A stretch of 64,000 bases of DNA from Salinimicrobium sediminilitoris (GCF_020866905.1 NZ_JAIVCC010000007.1:28758-92757); one strand, 5' to 3'; counted from the stretch's first letter, positions 10,401 through 18,850 are shown. Notes: generated by a model not told the origin, from the sequence alone. Numbers and translations are program-made.

Positions 10401-10438
10401 AGAAACTGTCTTTTTGCGAAGACAGTTTCTTTTTTTTT
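10401..10438 (+). terminator. Rho-independent terminator after the fasciclin gene
   Basis: Perfect 12-bp stem AGAAACTGTCTT / AAGACAGTTTCT with a 6-base loop, followed by eight Ts. Confidence 0.92.
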
Positions 10439-10482
10439 ACTGTAGCCCGAAGGTAAACGCTGTTACAGAATCATTCGCGGCC

Positions 10483-10926
10483 TCAGCGCCTTTTATAGAC
10501 GCGGACCTCGCTGCCGTACTTTATACCTTCCAATTCATACGGCTCTCCATGGTACATCCACAAGGTATTACTATCAGGAAAGGCAAACTTGAAGTTGCGG
10601 CCGTCGGTATTTACGTTTTTGAGGTTGTATAGGCCTTCAGAGACCTTTGTCCAAACGTAGTTCCTGGTGGCACTTTCATTTAGTTTACACTCCATGATTT
10701 CATTTATGTAGTAATGAACCGAGTATAGTTCCCCGTTAGCTTTAAAATGCATTCTTTCCTTTTTACCACACTCATCTGCCTCTTTCTCGATAGGCTCAGC
10801 ATTTTCCGGAAATTCCATGTATTGCACATGTCTCCAGTCACCAACAATGGGGTCGTTGGAAGTCTCTTCTGCAGAACATGAAAGCAGAAGTGCAGGTAAT
10901 ACCAGGAGGAGCAGTAGTTTTTTCAT
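10483..10926 (-). CDS. Lipocalin-like lipoprotein, paralogue of the genes at 22.8 and 26.3 kb
   Basis: A 147-aa lipoprotein with lipobox LLLSC (Cys17). The mature part begins DPIVGDWRH, the usual opening of the lipocalin-like fold (IxGxW). It shares with the two later paralogues the blocks PENAEPIEKEA/ECxKKE, NGELYSVHYY and EIMECKLNE, and PDSNTLWM, over its whole length, but is clearly more diverged from both than they are from each other. Function is unknown; such proteins may bind small lipophilic ligands in the periplasm. It is convergent with the fasciclin gene. Confidence 0.82.
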   Translation of the reverse strand: MKKLLLLLVLPALLLSCSAEETSNDPIVGDWRHVQYMEFPENAEPIEKEADECGKKERMHFKANGELYSVHYYINEIMECKLNESATRNYVWTKVSEGLYNLKNVNTDGRNFKFAFPDSNTLWMYHGEPYELEGIKYGSEVRVYKRR

Positions 10927-11074
10927 AGAAAAATTCTTTAGAGCAGGTTAGTTCCATTTGCTGTACTAAAAAACATTTTTCTTTGAAAGATCATGTGTAG
11001 CAGGGAAATTAAATTTTTCCAGTCCAGATGTGTAATAAATTCGAACTTGCGGCACTAAACAGGAAAAGAACATT

Positions 11075-11563
11075 TTGAGCAACGATTTTTACACCTCCTC
11101 CATTCTGCCTTATGCCCCAATTATCATAAAAATATGTAGGGCATATACAGATTCGCAGGAAGATTATGAGGATTATTATCAGGAAGTATGCCTGCAAATA
11201 TGGAAAAGCAGGGATATTTTTAAAGGAAATTCCAAATGGTCTACCTGGATCTACAGAATCTCTTTAAATGTTTGCCTTACTCTTTTAAAAAAGAAGGATA
11301 GAAATCAGCAATTAGCTTCCGAAGAAAAAATAGCAGCAGAACCGGAGGAGCCGCATTATTTCTCAGACAGATCGCTGTTATTACTTTATGAAGCTATAAA
11401 AAAACTTTCTGAAGTAGACCGGGCTGTTATCCTGCTGTACCTCGAGGAAAAATCCTATCAGGAAATATCTGAGATCATAGGCACCAGCCCCAATAATATT
11501 GGCGTAAGAATTACGAGAATTAAAAAACGACTTAAAAAATTATTAGATGGAAAATTCGATTGA
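11075..11563 (+). CDS. ECF RNA polymerase sigma factor
   Basis: Sigma-70 family extracytoplasmic-function factor of usual size (162 aa). Region 2 spans about 10-70 (DYYQEVCLQIWKS, then STWIYRISLNVCL). Region 4 spans about 105-155 (LSEVDRAVILLYLEEKSYQ, then a helix-turn-helix ending in GVRITRIKKRLKK). The only sensible start is a TTG, placed 7 bases after AGGAAAAG; no ATG lies upstream in frame. The 3' end overlaps the next gene by 17 bases, which suggests translational coupling to a membrane partner that may act as anti-sigma factor. Confidence 0.88.
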   Translation: MSNDFYTSSILPYAPIIIKICRAYTDSQEDYEDYYQEVCLQIWKSRDIFKGNSKWSTWIYRISLNVCLTLLKKKDRNQQLASEEKIAAEPEEPHYFSDRSLLLLYEAIKKLSEVDRAVILLYLEEKSYQEISEIIGTSPNNIGVRITRIKKRLKKLLDGKFD

Positions 11564-12152
11564 AACAATCTGGACCAAAGGATTTTTGAAAGAGGAAGCC
11601 CTGGTAGCTCCCAAAATAAATAACCTTTACCACAAGAAATCCAGCCTGCTTATTGAAAAACTTAAAAGCACCTATAGAACCGATAATAAAAGCATCATTC
11701 CTTTGGCCATTCTCGCTGTAGTGGGATTTGGGATAGCGGGTCATTTACTAACAGGGCTGTATGTTATGGCGCTAATGACCGGCATGTTCTTCCTGAACCG
11801 AAAACAACTGGCGACACTTGAAAGAATCAGCATTGAAACCAGCAGCTATGAATACTTGCTGGAATACAGAAAGATGTTCCTGAACTTAAAGAAATTTTAT
11901 ACCCGGTTGTTAGGTTTCGGGCTCCCAGTTGCGGGGCTAGCAGGCTATTTTCTCTTTTTTTGGAACACTCCCCTGCTCCACGAATTTCTTCAGTTGGGGA
12001 CGATCTATATTTTAGCGATCCTTGTAGGTCTTGCGCTTCTTCTCTCTGCTCTTGGGGTGATGGCTTACCGGCTAAGCCTGAAGCTTATTTATGGCAGATT
12101 CATTCAAAAACTGGAGGAAATGATATCCGATATGGAGGAGCTGCGGAAGTAG
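11547..12152 (+). CDS. Membrane protein coupled to the ECF sigma factor (putative anti-sigma role)
   Basis: A 201-aa protein with a soluble N-terminus of about 50 residues, then two membrane segments (about 50-85, a close pair), a loop, two more (about 116-137 and 147-172), and a charged C-terminal helix. It has no recognisable zinc-binding anti-sigma motif. The assignment as sigma regulator rests only on the 17-base overlap with the sigma gene, an arrangement typical of ECF/anti-ECF pairs. It could also be an unrelated target of the sigma factor. Confidence 0.72.
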   Translation: MENSIETIWTKGFLKEEALVAPKINNLYHKKSSLLIEKLKSTYRTDNKSIIPLAILAVVGFGIAGHLLTGLYVMALMTGMFFLNRKQLATLERISIETSSYEYLLEYRKMFLNLKKFYTRLLGFGLPVAGLAGYFLFFWNTPLLHEFLQLGTIYILAILVGLALLLSALGVMAYRLSLKLIYGRFIQKLEEMISDMEELRK

Positions 12153-12285
12153 GTGACAAAAAAAGATTTCCAAAAATGTCTTCTACTCCGTGTTTTTTCC
12201 GGAGGGAAAAGGCATTTCTTTCGTTCAATATAGATGAGCCTCAGCAATTCCAATCCTGCCGTTCTTCCTTTCGGCAACAAAATTT

Positions 12286-12340
12286 GTAAATAAGACTTTA
12301 CATTAAAAAATTTAATCTACATTTGTAAAGTACACTTTAC
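12286..12340. promoter_or_regulatory. Two matching operators and -7 promoter box for the membrane protein/XRE operon
   Basis: GTAAATAAGACTTTAC at 12286-12301 and GTAAAGTACACTTTAC at 12325-12340 share the form GTAAA-N6-TTTAC, each preceded by TTT. Their centres are 39 bp apart. TACATTTG at 12318-12325 is a perfect TAnnTTTG -7 element that runs into the second operator, so a bound repressor would cover the transcription start. The likely ligand is the XRE protein encoded in the same operon. Confidence 0.7.
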
Positions 12341-12367
12341 TAAAAGTCTAACTTTAATTACATTATC

Positions 12368-12760
12368 ATGAAACAGACACGGAAGAAAAACCTTTACAGA
12401 CTTGCTGGATGGACGTGGAGCTGGGTTGCAACAATGGCAATCGCTTCCCTCGGCCCCAAATATATTTGGGATGACCACACTACCTTAACTGTGCTGGCAG
12501 TTACCGTCAACTTTGCCAATGGGATCTTTATGATCATTGCAAACAGAAATTTGTTCAATAGTTTTGATGAACTGGAGCGGAAGATACATCTGGAGTCTCT
12601 GGCCTTGACCCTTGGATTAGCCGTGGTAGTGGGATTAACATTTTCTTTGCTGGACGTAACAAATCTTATTGGTTTCGACGCAGAAATAAGCAACCTGGTC
12701 ATGTTTATCGGGATCACCTATTTAGTTTGTGTTACAATAAATACCCGTAGATATTCATGA
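12368..12760 (+). CDS. Four-helix membrane protein co-encoded with an XRE regulator
   Basis: A 130-aa integral membrane protein with four predicted helices (about 12-30, 37-58, 76-97 and 105-125). The central cytoplasmic stretch FDELERKIHLESLALTLG is conserved in small membrane proteins found next to short XRE regulators. The stop codon overlaps the regulator start as ATGA, so the two are translated together. A charged N-terminus (KQTRKKNLYR) and lack of a signal peptide fit an inner-membrane protein. Function is unknown. Confidence 0.82.
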   Translation: MKQTRKKNLYRLAGWTWSWVATMAIASLGPKYIWDDHTTLTVLAVTVNFANGIFMIIANRNLFNSFDELERKIHLESLALTLGLAVVVGLTFSLLDVTNLIGFDAEISNLVMFIGITYLVCVTINTRRYS

Positions 12761-12951
12761 AAAACAGGTTAAAAGTACTACGGGCCGAAAATGGTTATAC
12801 CCAGGAAGATCTGGCAGATATCATAGGAGTATCCCGCCAAACAATTAACGCCATTGAAAAAGAAAAATTTGATCCCAGTTTACCCACAGCTTTCAGGATC
12901 TCGAAGCTTTTCAAACAGCCTATAGAAGCTATTTTTCAGTTTGAGGATTAG
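12757..12951 (+). CDS. Small XRE-family (YozG-like) transcriptional regulator
   Basis: A 64-aa protein that is almost entirely a Cro/C1-type helix-turn-helix: LRAENGYTQEDLADIIGVSR then QTINAIEKEKFDPSLP. The C-terminal PIEAIFQFED is typical of the YozG group. It overlaps the upstream membrane-protein gene by 4 bases. The paired palindromes at 12286-12340 are its probable autoregulatory sites. Confidence 0.9.
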   Translation: MKNRLKVLRAENGYTQEDLADIIGVSRQTINAIEKEKFDPSLPTAFRISKLFKQPIEAIFQFED

Positions 12952-12960
12952 TGTGCGGTT

Positions 12961-13863
12961 CTAAGGATTCACCCGGTAAAATATATAAAGCATTTTATCT
13001 TCGTTTTTATCTGCATAGGTATCCAGTCTGTCACCTACAAAGTTGAAATCAAATTCGTAGGAGAACGAGTTGCCATGTATGTTATTCTCGTTTTTCTCTA
13101 TCATCTTAATGACATTATTTTCAGAAAGATATGCAGGTCCAATGTTTGGCATAAAGACAGATGCAGCAATGAAGAGACCTTTAAACGGGTTTGGTTTATC
13201 ATCATAGAAATAATAATAGGTGTAATGGGAATTAAGGCCTATCTTTTCATGTTTGATCACATTAGAAAATGATTTGTCATAATAGAACTTTTGAACTCCG
13301 AAACCCGGTTCCCAATCCCCCTTGTGGTGAAAATCGTTAAATATTTCTTTGATCCTGCCATTGGGATAATAACTAAAATAATTTTCCTCGACAGAAGTTT
13401 CATTATCCATAAAGATGCTTTTCAATAGACCTTCGCCGGTATAGTTGAAGGTATAAAGCCTGTTTACCTCAAATTCATTGCAAACATTAATACGATTGGA
13501 AACAATGGAATCTAAAAGGTTTTCCCGGTTATAGAAAAAATTAAAATTTGTTTGTTCACATCGTCTATAATTGCCTGAATAAAAGACCATTTCTGACACC
13601 CTATCACTGTTTGGCAAATAATGGAACTCCCAGTACTTCTCTGCGGGCTCTGGGAACTCATCATGATGCTGCCTAAGAACAGCCTTGATATTCCGGTCAA
13701 GATTACCCTTTGCCAAATTGTTTAAAATGCTGTTGGGCTCATCTAATTCAAAACCCAACTCAAAATGTTCCAGGTCCCGTTCTAAATATGAAAAATCCTC
13801 CTCCTCCTTTATCGTACAGCTACCTAAAATGAACAAACAAAAAAATGGAAATATAAATTTCAT
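12961..13863 (-). CDS. Hypothetical lipoprotein, 300 aa
   Basis: Signal peptide with lipobox ILGSC (Cys16). The mature protein is rich in aromatic beta-strand repeats such as FNFFYNRENLLDSI, YTFNYTGEGLLKSI and FSYYPNGRIKEIF, which resemble YD/MORN-like antiparallel hairpins seen in many Bacteroidota lipoproteins. No catalytic motif is seen. It converges with the XRE operon and ends 9 bases after it. A partial CAAAAATGGCATTT element lies about 100 bases upstream. Confidence 0.8.
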   Translation of the reverse strand: MKFIFPFFCLFILGSCTIKEEEDFSYLERDLEHFELGFELDEPNSILNNLAKGNLDRNIKAVLRQHHDEFPEPAEKYWEFHYLPNSDRVSEMVFYSGNYRRCEQTNFNFFYNRENLLDSIVSNRINVCNEFEVNRLYTFNYTGEGLLKSIFMDNETSVEENYFSYYPNGRIKEIFNDFHHKGDWEPGFGVQKFYYDKSFSNVIKHEKIGLNSHYTYYYFYDDKPNPFKGLFIAASVFMPNIGPAYLSENNVIKMIEKNENNIHGNSFSYEFDFNFVGDRLDTYADKNEDKMLYIFYRVNP

Positions 13864-14189
13864 CCCAAAATTTTAAAAATCCTGTACCACGGTTTCAGTT
13901 ATGAACAAGTTGCGGGAGTAGGGAAAACAACCTGTGCAGGATAACGTTTTTTAAAGATAGTCAAAAATGGCATTTAAAGATATACAGTCAAACCCGGGGA
14001 CGCAGATCTCCCCATCGGGATTTTTGAGCAGTAAAATTAAATTTCTTTCCTAATGGGTGATTGGACACTATAGCCTGCCCCCTTTTTTCAAATTCCTTCT
14101 AAAAATACCCTGATACTTTTTAATAATTCTTTAGTAGAATTTGTTTGCGGAACCAGGGTTTAATCCTGACCTTTTAAAAAAAGAAAGAC
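13864..14189. other. Divergent intergenic region
   Basis: No gene is seen. It holds the promoters of the lipoprotein to the left and the oxidoreductase to the right. A copy of the CAAAAATGGCATT repeat lies at 13962. No terminator is recognised. Confidence 0.5.
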
Positions 14190-15140
14190 ATGAAAAAAGA
14201 AATGAAAGCTGCTCTATACGATCAATTTGATGGGCCTTCAAAGGTAAAATCGGGCACAATTGAACTGCCCGAATTAAAGGAAGGGGAAGTATTAATAAAG
14301 ATAAAGGCAGCCGGGGTAAATCCCGTAGATACCGTAATTACCAAAGGATATTATAAAAACATGATGCCCCATTCCTTCCCCATCATCCCGGGCTGGGACA
14401 TGGCCGGGGTCATAGAAGCACGTGGACATGCTGCGCGCAGGTTTGAAGTGGGAGATGAAGTTTATGCTTATGCGAGAAGACCAGAAGTAAAATGGGGGAC
14501 CTTTGCTGAATACATTATTATACCCGACAGCTATCTTTCAAAACGACCAAAAAATGTTTCTATGGAAGAAGCAGCCGGAATTCCCCTGGCAGGACTCACC
14601 GCCTACCAGTCCCTCTTTAAAGCAGGAAAACTTGCTAAAGGACAAAAACTTCTCATTTTAGGAGCTTCGGGGGGTGTTGGAAGTTTTGCTATCCAGCTCG
14701 CCAAGACCAAAGGCGCAGAAGTAATTGGGGTAGCCAGTAGTAAAAATCATGACTACATGCGTTCCCTGGGAGCCGATCATACCATAGATTATAAGGGCCA
14801 GGACATTGGGGAAGCCGTAAAACAAATATTTCCTGAAGGCGTAGATCTCATTTTCGACTGTACCAGTGGGGAAAGCCTGCAGCAAAGCCTTAAATGTTTA
14901 AAAGCTGACGGGAAACTGGTGTCTATCCTTAACCAGGGAGATGACCTTGACCCAAAGATCGATCATGAATTTGTGTTTGTTGAACCTAATGCCCTGCAGT
15001 TGGATCACCTTAGTGAGTTGGTCGATCAAGGCAAGGTAAAGGTGAATGTGGGCCAGACTTTTTCTTTAGATGAAACTGCCAAAGCCCTGGAGCAGATCGA
15101 GACCCTGCATACCACAGGAAAAATTGTAATTGTGCCTTAG
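14190..15140 (+). CDS. NADP-dependent quinone oxidoreductase-like MDR protein
   Basis: Zinc-independent medium-chain dehydrogenase/reductase of 316 aa, the quinone reductase-like length. The GroES-like N-terminal domain carries KAAGVNPVDT and PGWDMAGVIEA. The Rossmann domain has LGASGGVGSFAIQLAK near 155-170 and ends in TGKIVIV. Structural-zinc cysteines are absent, as in quinone reductases. It reduces quinones or other enones with NAD(P)H. The ATG follows AAAAAAGAAAGAC. An in-frame ATG five codons later is a second possible start. Confidence 0.9.
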   Translation: MKKEMKAALYDQFDGPSKVKSGTIELPELKEGEVLIKIKAAGVNPVDTVITKGYYKNMMPHSFPIIPGWDMAGVIEARGHAARRFEVGDEVYAYARRPEVKWGTFAEYIIIPDSYLSKRPKNVSMEEAAGIPLAGLTAYQSLFKAGKLAKGQKLLILGASGGVGSFAIQLAKTKGAEVIGVASSKNHDYMRSLGADHTIDYKGQDIGEAVKQIFPEGVDLIFDCTSGESLQQSLKCLKADGKLVSILNQGDDLDPKIDHEFVFVEPNALQLDHLSELVDQGKVKVNVGQTFSLDETAKALEQIETLHTTGKIVIVP

Positions 15141-15158
15141 GTTGCGAGTTGCGAGTTA

Positions 15159-15188
15159 GATGCTGAAACAAGTTCAGCATGACGGGAT
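15159..15188. repeat. REP-like repeat (GATGCTGAA...TTCAGCATGACGGG)
   Basis: Inverted arms ATGCTGAA/TTCAGCAT followed by GACGGG. A diverged copy in the opposite orientation lies at 44180-44228. This short repeat family is usual in Bacteroidota intergenic DNA. Confidence 0.55.
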
Positions 15189-15275
15189 GGGATTATCTGT
15201 TTCCTGTTACGGATTGCGGGTTACGGGTTGGATGATGAACTACAAACAAAAAACTACAAACCATAAACCACTGCT

Positions 15276-15878
15276 CTAATTCGTGATCCCGTTTTGTCTG
15301 TATTGTCTAATGAGTTTCTTTATACTTTTCAGCGTGATGGTTTGGGCGCTATTGACGTAATCCCAGTTCTTATCCCCTTCAGACTTAAGGACCTCTGCAA
15401 CCCCGGAAGTGGAGCTTTGGGAGATCAATTCTCCCGTATTAAGATCATAGATCCTTATTTTGCTACGGGCATCATTGGTATTTATGGTACTGCCCATTGC
15501 AGGGGCATGAGCGAAAGACCCCATCTCATTTTTTCCCATGTTAGCCTCTACATTAATTAGAAAATCATGGCCGGTGGTTTTTCCTGCCAGCTCCAGTTGT
15601 TCCGGTGAGGGCTCAAAGGGAAGATGTGCAGCCACTACCCTGCCGTTTGGCATCTGGGACATCCGGGTAAGGGAATCCCCCAGGATCTTTTTAAAATGTT
15701 TGGCGGCCATTTTTTCTACGTATTCACTTTTATAATTGGTGAAGGGAAGGTTTAACAGCCATTTCCCCCGGGTAAAGTCGATTATCCTCCCTTTTTCAAA
15801 GTGTGTGGTGAATTGGGTGTTTCCGCAACCGGTCACAATCAATAAGAAAAGAAGGAAAAAAGTGGATTTTCTAAACAT
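15276..15878 (-). CDS. Hypothetical lipoprotein, 200 aa
   Basis: Signal peptide ending in lipobox IVTGC (Cys18). The mature part begins with a strand-rich segment and contains RIYDLNTGELISQSS, resembling periplasmic proteins that report on a Gly/Asn-rich loop; helix KIL..SLTRMSQ near 70-80 is charged. I do not recognise the family. The perfect palindrome CCAAAAATGGCATTTTTGG lies 22 bases upstream of the start. Confidence 0.75.
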   Translation of the reverse strand: MFRKSTFFLLFLLIVTGCGNTQFTTHFEKGRIIDFTRGKWLLNLPFTNYKSEYVEKMAAKHFKKILGDSLTRMSQMPNGRVVAAHLPFEPSPEQLELAGKTTGHDFLINVEANMGKNEMGSFAHAPAMGSTINTNDARSKIRIYDLNTGELISQSSTSGVAEVLKSEGDKNWDYVNSAQTITLKSIKKLIRQYRQNGITN

Positions 15879-15900
15879 AGATAAGTTTAAATATTGACTG

Positions 15901-15919
15901 CCAAAAATGGCATTTTTGG
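15901..15919. repeat. Perfect 19-base palindrome CCAAAAATG-G-CATTTTTGG
   Basis: Nine-base arms around a single G. It lies just upstream of the lipoprotein start. Variants of the motif sit near several other minus-strand genes in this window. Confidence 0.6.
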
Positions 15920-15980
15920 AAGGTAATTTTTCAGAAGCAAAAGATTATTAAAAACAGAATTCAGTTATACCAACTTCATT

Positions 15981-16631
15981 TTATAATTTGTACTCCAGCC
16001 CAAGACTAAATACAGAAGACTTGATGCTATTATCTCTTTCCACTATTCCGAAAAAGTAACGTCCATTAATGGTGAGATCTTCAGTTAGATCATAGCCGGT
16101 ACCAAGGTTAAGACCAACATCGAACTTGTCATAATCGTATTCTGTAATCACCTCTGGATTACCGGGTTGTTCCAAAGGATCATTTTGCAGCTTTTCATTT
16201 CTGTCGATAATAAAACCTGCCTGTGGGCCGGCATCCACAAAGAAAGATCGGGTGAAATGGTATCTTAACATCAAAGGAACCGCTATAACCGATTCCGTAA
16301 TATTCGTTTCAAGATCGAGAACAATACCTCCTACTTCGTGACCGGTTATTTCCACTCCCTGTATAAGAAAATCAGTTTGCCGGTGAACGAAGTGCAATTC
16401 GGGTTGGAAATAAAATTTTTCTGAGATGCGTTTGCTTAAAAAACCTCCCAGGTAAAATCCGGCTTTTCTTTGATATACGCCGTATTCCCTTCCATCTACC
16501 TCAAAATTTGGGGTAAATTTCGAATAATTTCCTCCTGCTTTTATGCCGAATTCCAACTTTGAATTTTGGGCGTAAGAATTAATAGAAAGGCTGAAGATTA
16601 TTGCTAATGATAAAATGCTGATCTGTTTCAT
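15981..16631 (-). CDS. Outer-membrane beta-barrel protein (PorT-like fold)
   Basis: A signal peptide of about 21 residues ends at AYA-Q. The mature 195 residues alternate as amphipathic beta strands: LEFGIKAGGNYSKF, FYLGGFLSKRIS, FYFQPELHFVHR, AVPLMLRYHF, FFVDAGPQAGF, and the final strand SVFSLGLEYKL ending in an aromatic/hydrophobic pattern. This matches the eight-stranded outer-membrane beta-barrel domain of Bacteroidota. Function is unknown; it may be a small adhesin or structural porin. Confidence 0.88.
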   Translation of the reverse strand: MKQISILSLAIIFSLSINSYAQNSKLEFGIKAGGNYSKFTPNFEVDGREYGVYQRKAGFYLGGFLSKRISEKFYFQPELHFVHRQTDFLIQGVEITGHEVGGIVLDLETNITESVIAVPLMLRYHFTRSFFVDAGPQAGFIIDRNEKLQNDPLEQPGNPEVITEYDYDKFDVGLNLGTGYDLTEDLTINGRYFFGIVERDNSIKSSVFSLGLEYKL

Positions 16632-16702
16632 TTCAAATTTAGGTTTTTCAGTTTTGTATGGTTATAAATTTTGATATTTAGTGGCAGCAGTTTATAAGTT
16701 GA

Positions 16703-18415
16703 TTATGGGATACTTTCCATTTTTGCCTCCTCTTCAATAATTTTGAGAGCTTGCTTCAGGTATAATTCAGGATCGTAGTTTAAAGCACTTTCAGTAATCA
16801 CATGGTCCAAAGCCACGCCTTCCCGTTGCACGCCACGACCATCGGGATAGAAGCCTCCCAGGCCGGTGAAAGAGGCAGTCTGCCCATCGGCTAAAGTGTA
16901 TGTCCAGATATTTAAAGGGGCTCCCGCTGTTTGCTCCCCGATAGTGGTCACGTTGGGCGCTCCCTGTATGGCCATGGCGAGCCATTCTGCTTTGCTCATC
17001 GTAGAACGATCTACCAGCAGGATCACCCGTCCCTTGTAAAAATCCCTGTTCCTTCTTCCGGTTTTAAAAGGATCCAAAATAAACCCGAGCGGGGATTGTC
17101 CATCGGGATCTCCCAGTGAGGGTTGGGAAGCCAGGGGAAAAAGCACCTTCAAATATTTCTTTTTCTGCGGATAAAGAAAGCGGCTTAGATGTGTGTCTGA
17201 AATATTTTTGGGATAGTTTCGAAGATCAAGCACTATCGCCTTTTTTTCTTTTCCGTGGTTAAAGGCAGTTTTAAGTTCTTTGGAGGTAATACTGTCCAGG
17301 TTGATATATGTTACCTGCGGCGTGAGATCATACCACTGCTCCTTTCGCGGATTGTAAAGCTGCTGATCTTTTTCAATTTTTCCGAAGCTGCTATAAAGCT
17401 GGATGGTTTGCTGCCCGGAAATACCAGACGCAGGAGAAAGCACTTTGACCCTGACGGAATCCTTGTTTCTAACAGACAGCAGGAACCACTTCTGAATGCG
17501 GTGATCTAAATAATTCTTATTGGAAGCAGAAATAATAGGTTCAAAGTTCCTTTCGATATAATCTCTTACCGGGAGGCCCTCAATTTCTGTAATTACATCT
17601 CCGGGATGTATGGTGGCTTCGGGTGCCGAAGAGAATTTTAATACGCGGGTCACTACCAGCGAGTCGTTCACCAGTTTTCCGTTAAGGCCAGGAGAATGGG
17701 TATACAGGGAATCCCAGAGATACCGGGAAATGCGATAGGAATGAGAGTCGTTTAGTTTGGCGATCATCTTCAGCTTTGCCAGTTCGAACTTTTTAGTGGT
17801 GGTTGCTTCGGAAAACTCTTTGGTAAGGGCCGGCAAGATCTCCCTCCAGTCTTCATCCATAAGATACTTGTTGACATACCAGTACTGTATGGTGTTCCAG
17901 AAATTGTAGAGCAGTAACAGGCGATGGCTCTCAATAGAGGCATCAAAACCTGCCACTGCCTTATTGTTTTCGAAGTTGAGAAAATTGTTGAGCCATTCCG
18001 AAGAAGCGTAGTGGTCGCCAATTCTCCTGTTGTTCCTTAGCTTAAGAAGTGTTGCGGTAAGTTCCTCTCCAAAAGCGTACTCTTCTATCCAACCATAGTC
18101 TTCATTCTTTCTGAAAAGACCCTCTGTGCCCGATTCTTCTTCTATTTTAAACCTGGTCTTATTAGTAGTTACTTTGTTGACAAGCCCAAGCAGGAGCGCA
18201 TTGAGTTCCTGCTGGTCTCTTAAGTCCCGGGATTTTTCCAGCATTGCCAGCAATTCCCTGTCCCAGTCATATTGTCCACGGCTCACATCGGGATGATGAT
18301 ATTTGATAAGGCCCCAAACGAGTCCGACCTTACGATTTATTTCATTTTGAGAAAGGGATTGTCCAAAGCTGAGACCTGAACAGATCAACAGGATTAGGAA
18401 TAAAATATATTTCAT
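16703..18415 (-). CDS. S41-family peptidase with PDZ domain, probably periplasmic
   Basis: Signal peptide of about 18 residues, then a helical N-terminal domain, a PDZ-like domain near 235-330 (HPGDVITEIEGLPVRDYI), and the S41 catalytic domain near 365-560. The nucleophile is Ser474 in STMSKAE. The lysine found 25 residues later in Prc/CtpA proteases is replaced by Ala499 (GEQTAGAP), as in the tricorn-like S41B branch. The gene is the third in a minus-strand cluster with two small membrane proteins, 18 bases after the nearer one. It may degrade or process periplasmic proteins. Confidence 0.87.
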   Translation of the reverse strand: MKYILFLILLICSGLSFGQSLSQNEINRKVGLVWGLIKYHHPDVSRGQYDWDRELLAMLEKSRDLRDQQELNALLLGLVNKVTTNKTRFKIEEESGTEGLFRKNEDYGWIEEYAFGEELTATLLKLRNNRRIGDHYASSEWLNNFLNFENNKAVAGFDASIESHRLLLLYNFWNTIQYWYVNKYLMDEDWREILPALTKEFSEATTTKKFELAKLKMIAKLNDSHSYRISRYLWDSLYTHSPGLNGKLVNDSLVVTRVLKFSSAPEATIHPGDVITEIEGLPVRDYIERNFEPIISASNKNYLDHRIQKWFLLSVRNKDSVRVKVLSPASGISGQQTIQLYSSFGKIEKDQQLYNPRKEQWYDLTPQVTYINLDSITSKELKTAFNHGKEKKAIVLDLRNYPKNISDTHLSRFLYPQKKKYLKVLFPLASQPSLGDPDGQSPLGFILDPFKTGRRNRDFYKGRVILLVDRSTMSKAEWLAMAIQGAPNVTTIGEQTAGAPLNIWTYTLADGQTASFTGLGGFYPDGRGVQREGVALDHVITESALNYDPELYLKQALKIIEEEAKMESIP

Positions 18416-18433
18416 AGCAATTGTTTGATTAAT

Positions 18434-18655
18434 TCACGAATCAGCATTTTCCCGTTCCTTTTTTGTGTGTCTAATTGAAACCAGCATGGCCGCCATGAGA
18501 AGGATATTGGAAAGGCCTCCCAGAGCTTTCCCTAAATTTTCCCGGGAGAACAAGTTGTCGTAATCCAGGAGCCAGAAATTGATGATCAACAAAATCCCGC
18601 TTATAAGGATGACGGCTTTTCTTAAGTTTTGTTTTGAATTTTTATTTGATCTCAT
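18434..18655 (-). CDS. Small membrane protein, 73 aa
   Basis: Two predicted membrane helices (about 13-29 and 43-60) between a Lys/Asn-rich N-terminus and a charged C-terminal tail RHTKKEREN. It lies 6 bases downstream of another small membrane protein and 18 bases upstream of the S41 peptidase, so the three are probably one operon. The family is not recognised. Confidence 0.7.
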   Translation of the reverse strand: MRSNKNSKQNLRKAVILISGILLIINFWLLDYDNLFSRENLGKALGGLSNILLMAAMLVSIRHTKKERENADS

Positions 18656-18661
18656 GAACTT

Positions 18662-18850
18662 TTACCTGTCACGATCCCGTGCTTTTTCCCGTTGTGTCTT
18701 AAAGAGTTTATACCCGTGAAGAATTGCCACTAATAGAGATAAGCCGCAAAGCAGGTAGTTTTCTTTTAAATAAAAACTGAAGCCACCCATCAATCCAAAG
18801 CCAATCCATAAGAGGCCCGGTACACTTTCTATTCCGGCTTGTTTTTTCAT
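18662..18850 (-). CDS. Small membrane protein, 62 aa
   Basis: Two hydrophobic helices (about 10-26 and 31-49) and a basic tail KTQREKARDRDR. It is the first gene of a likely three-gene operon. A positive-inside tail suggests both ends face the cytoplasm. The family is not recognised. Confidence 0.68.
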   Translation of the reverse strand: MKKQAGIESVPGLLWIGFGLMGGFSFYLKENYLLCGLSLLVAILHGYKLFKTQREKARDRDR

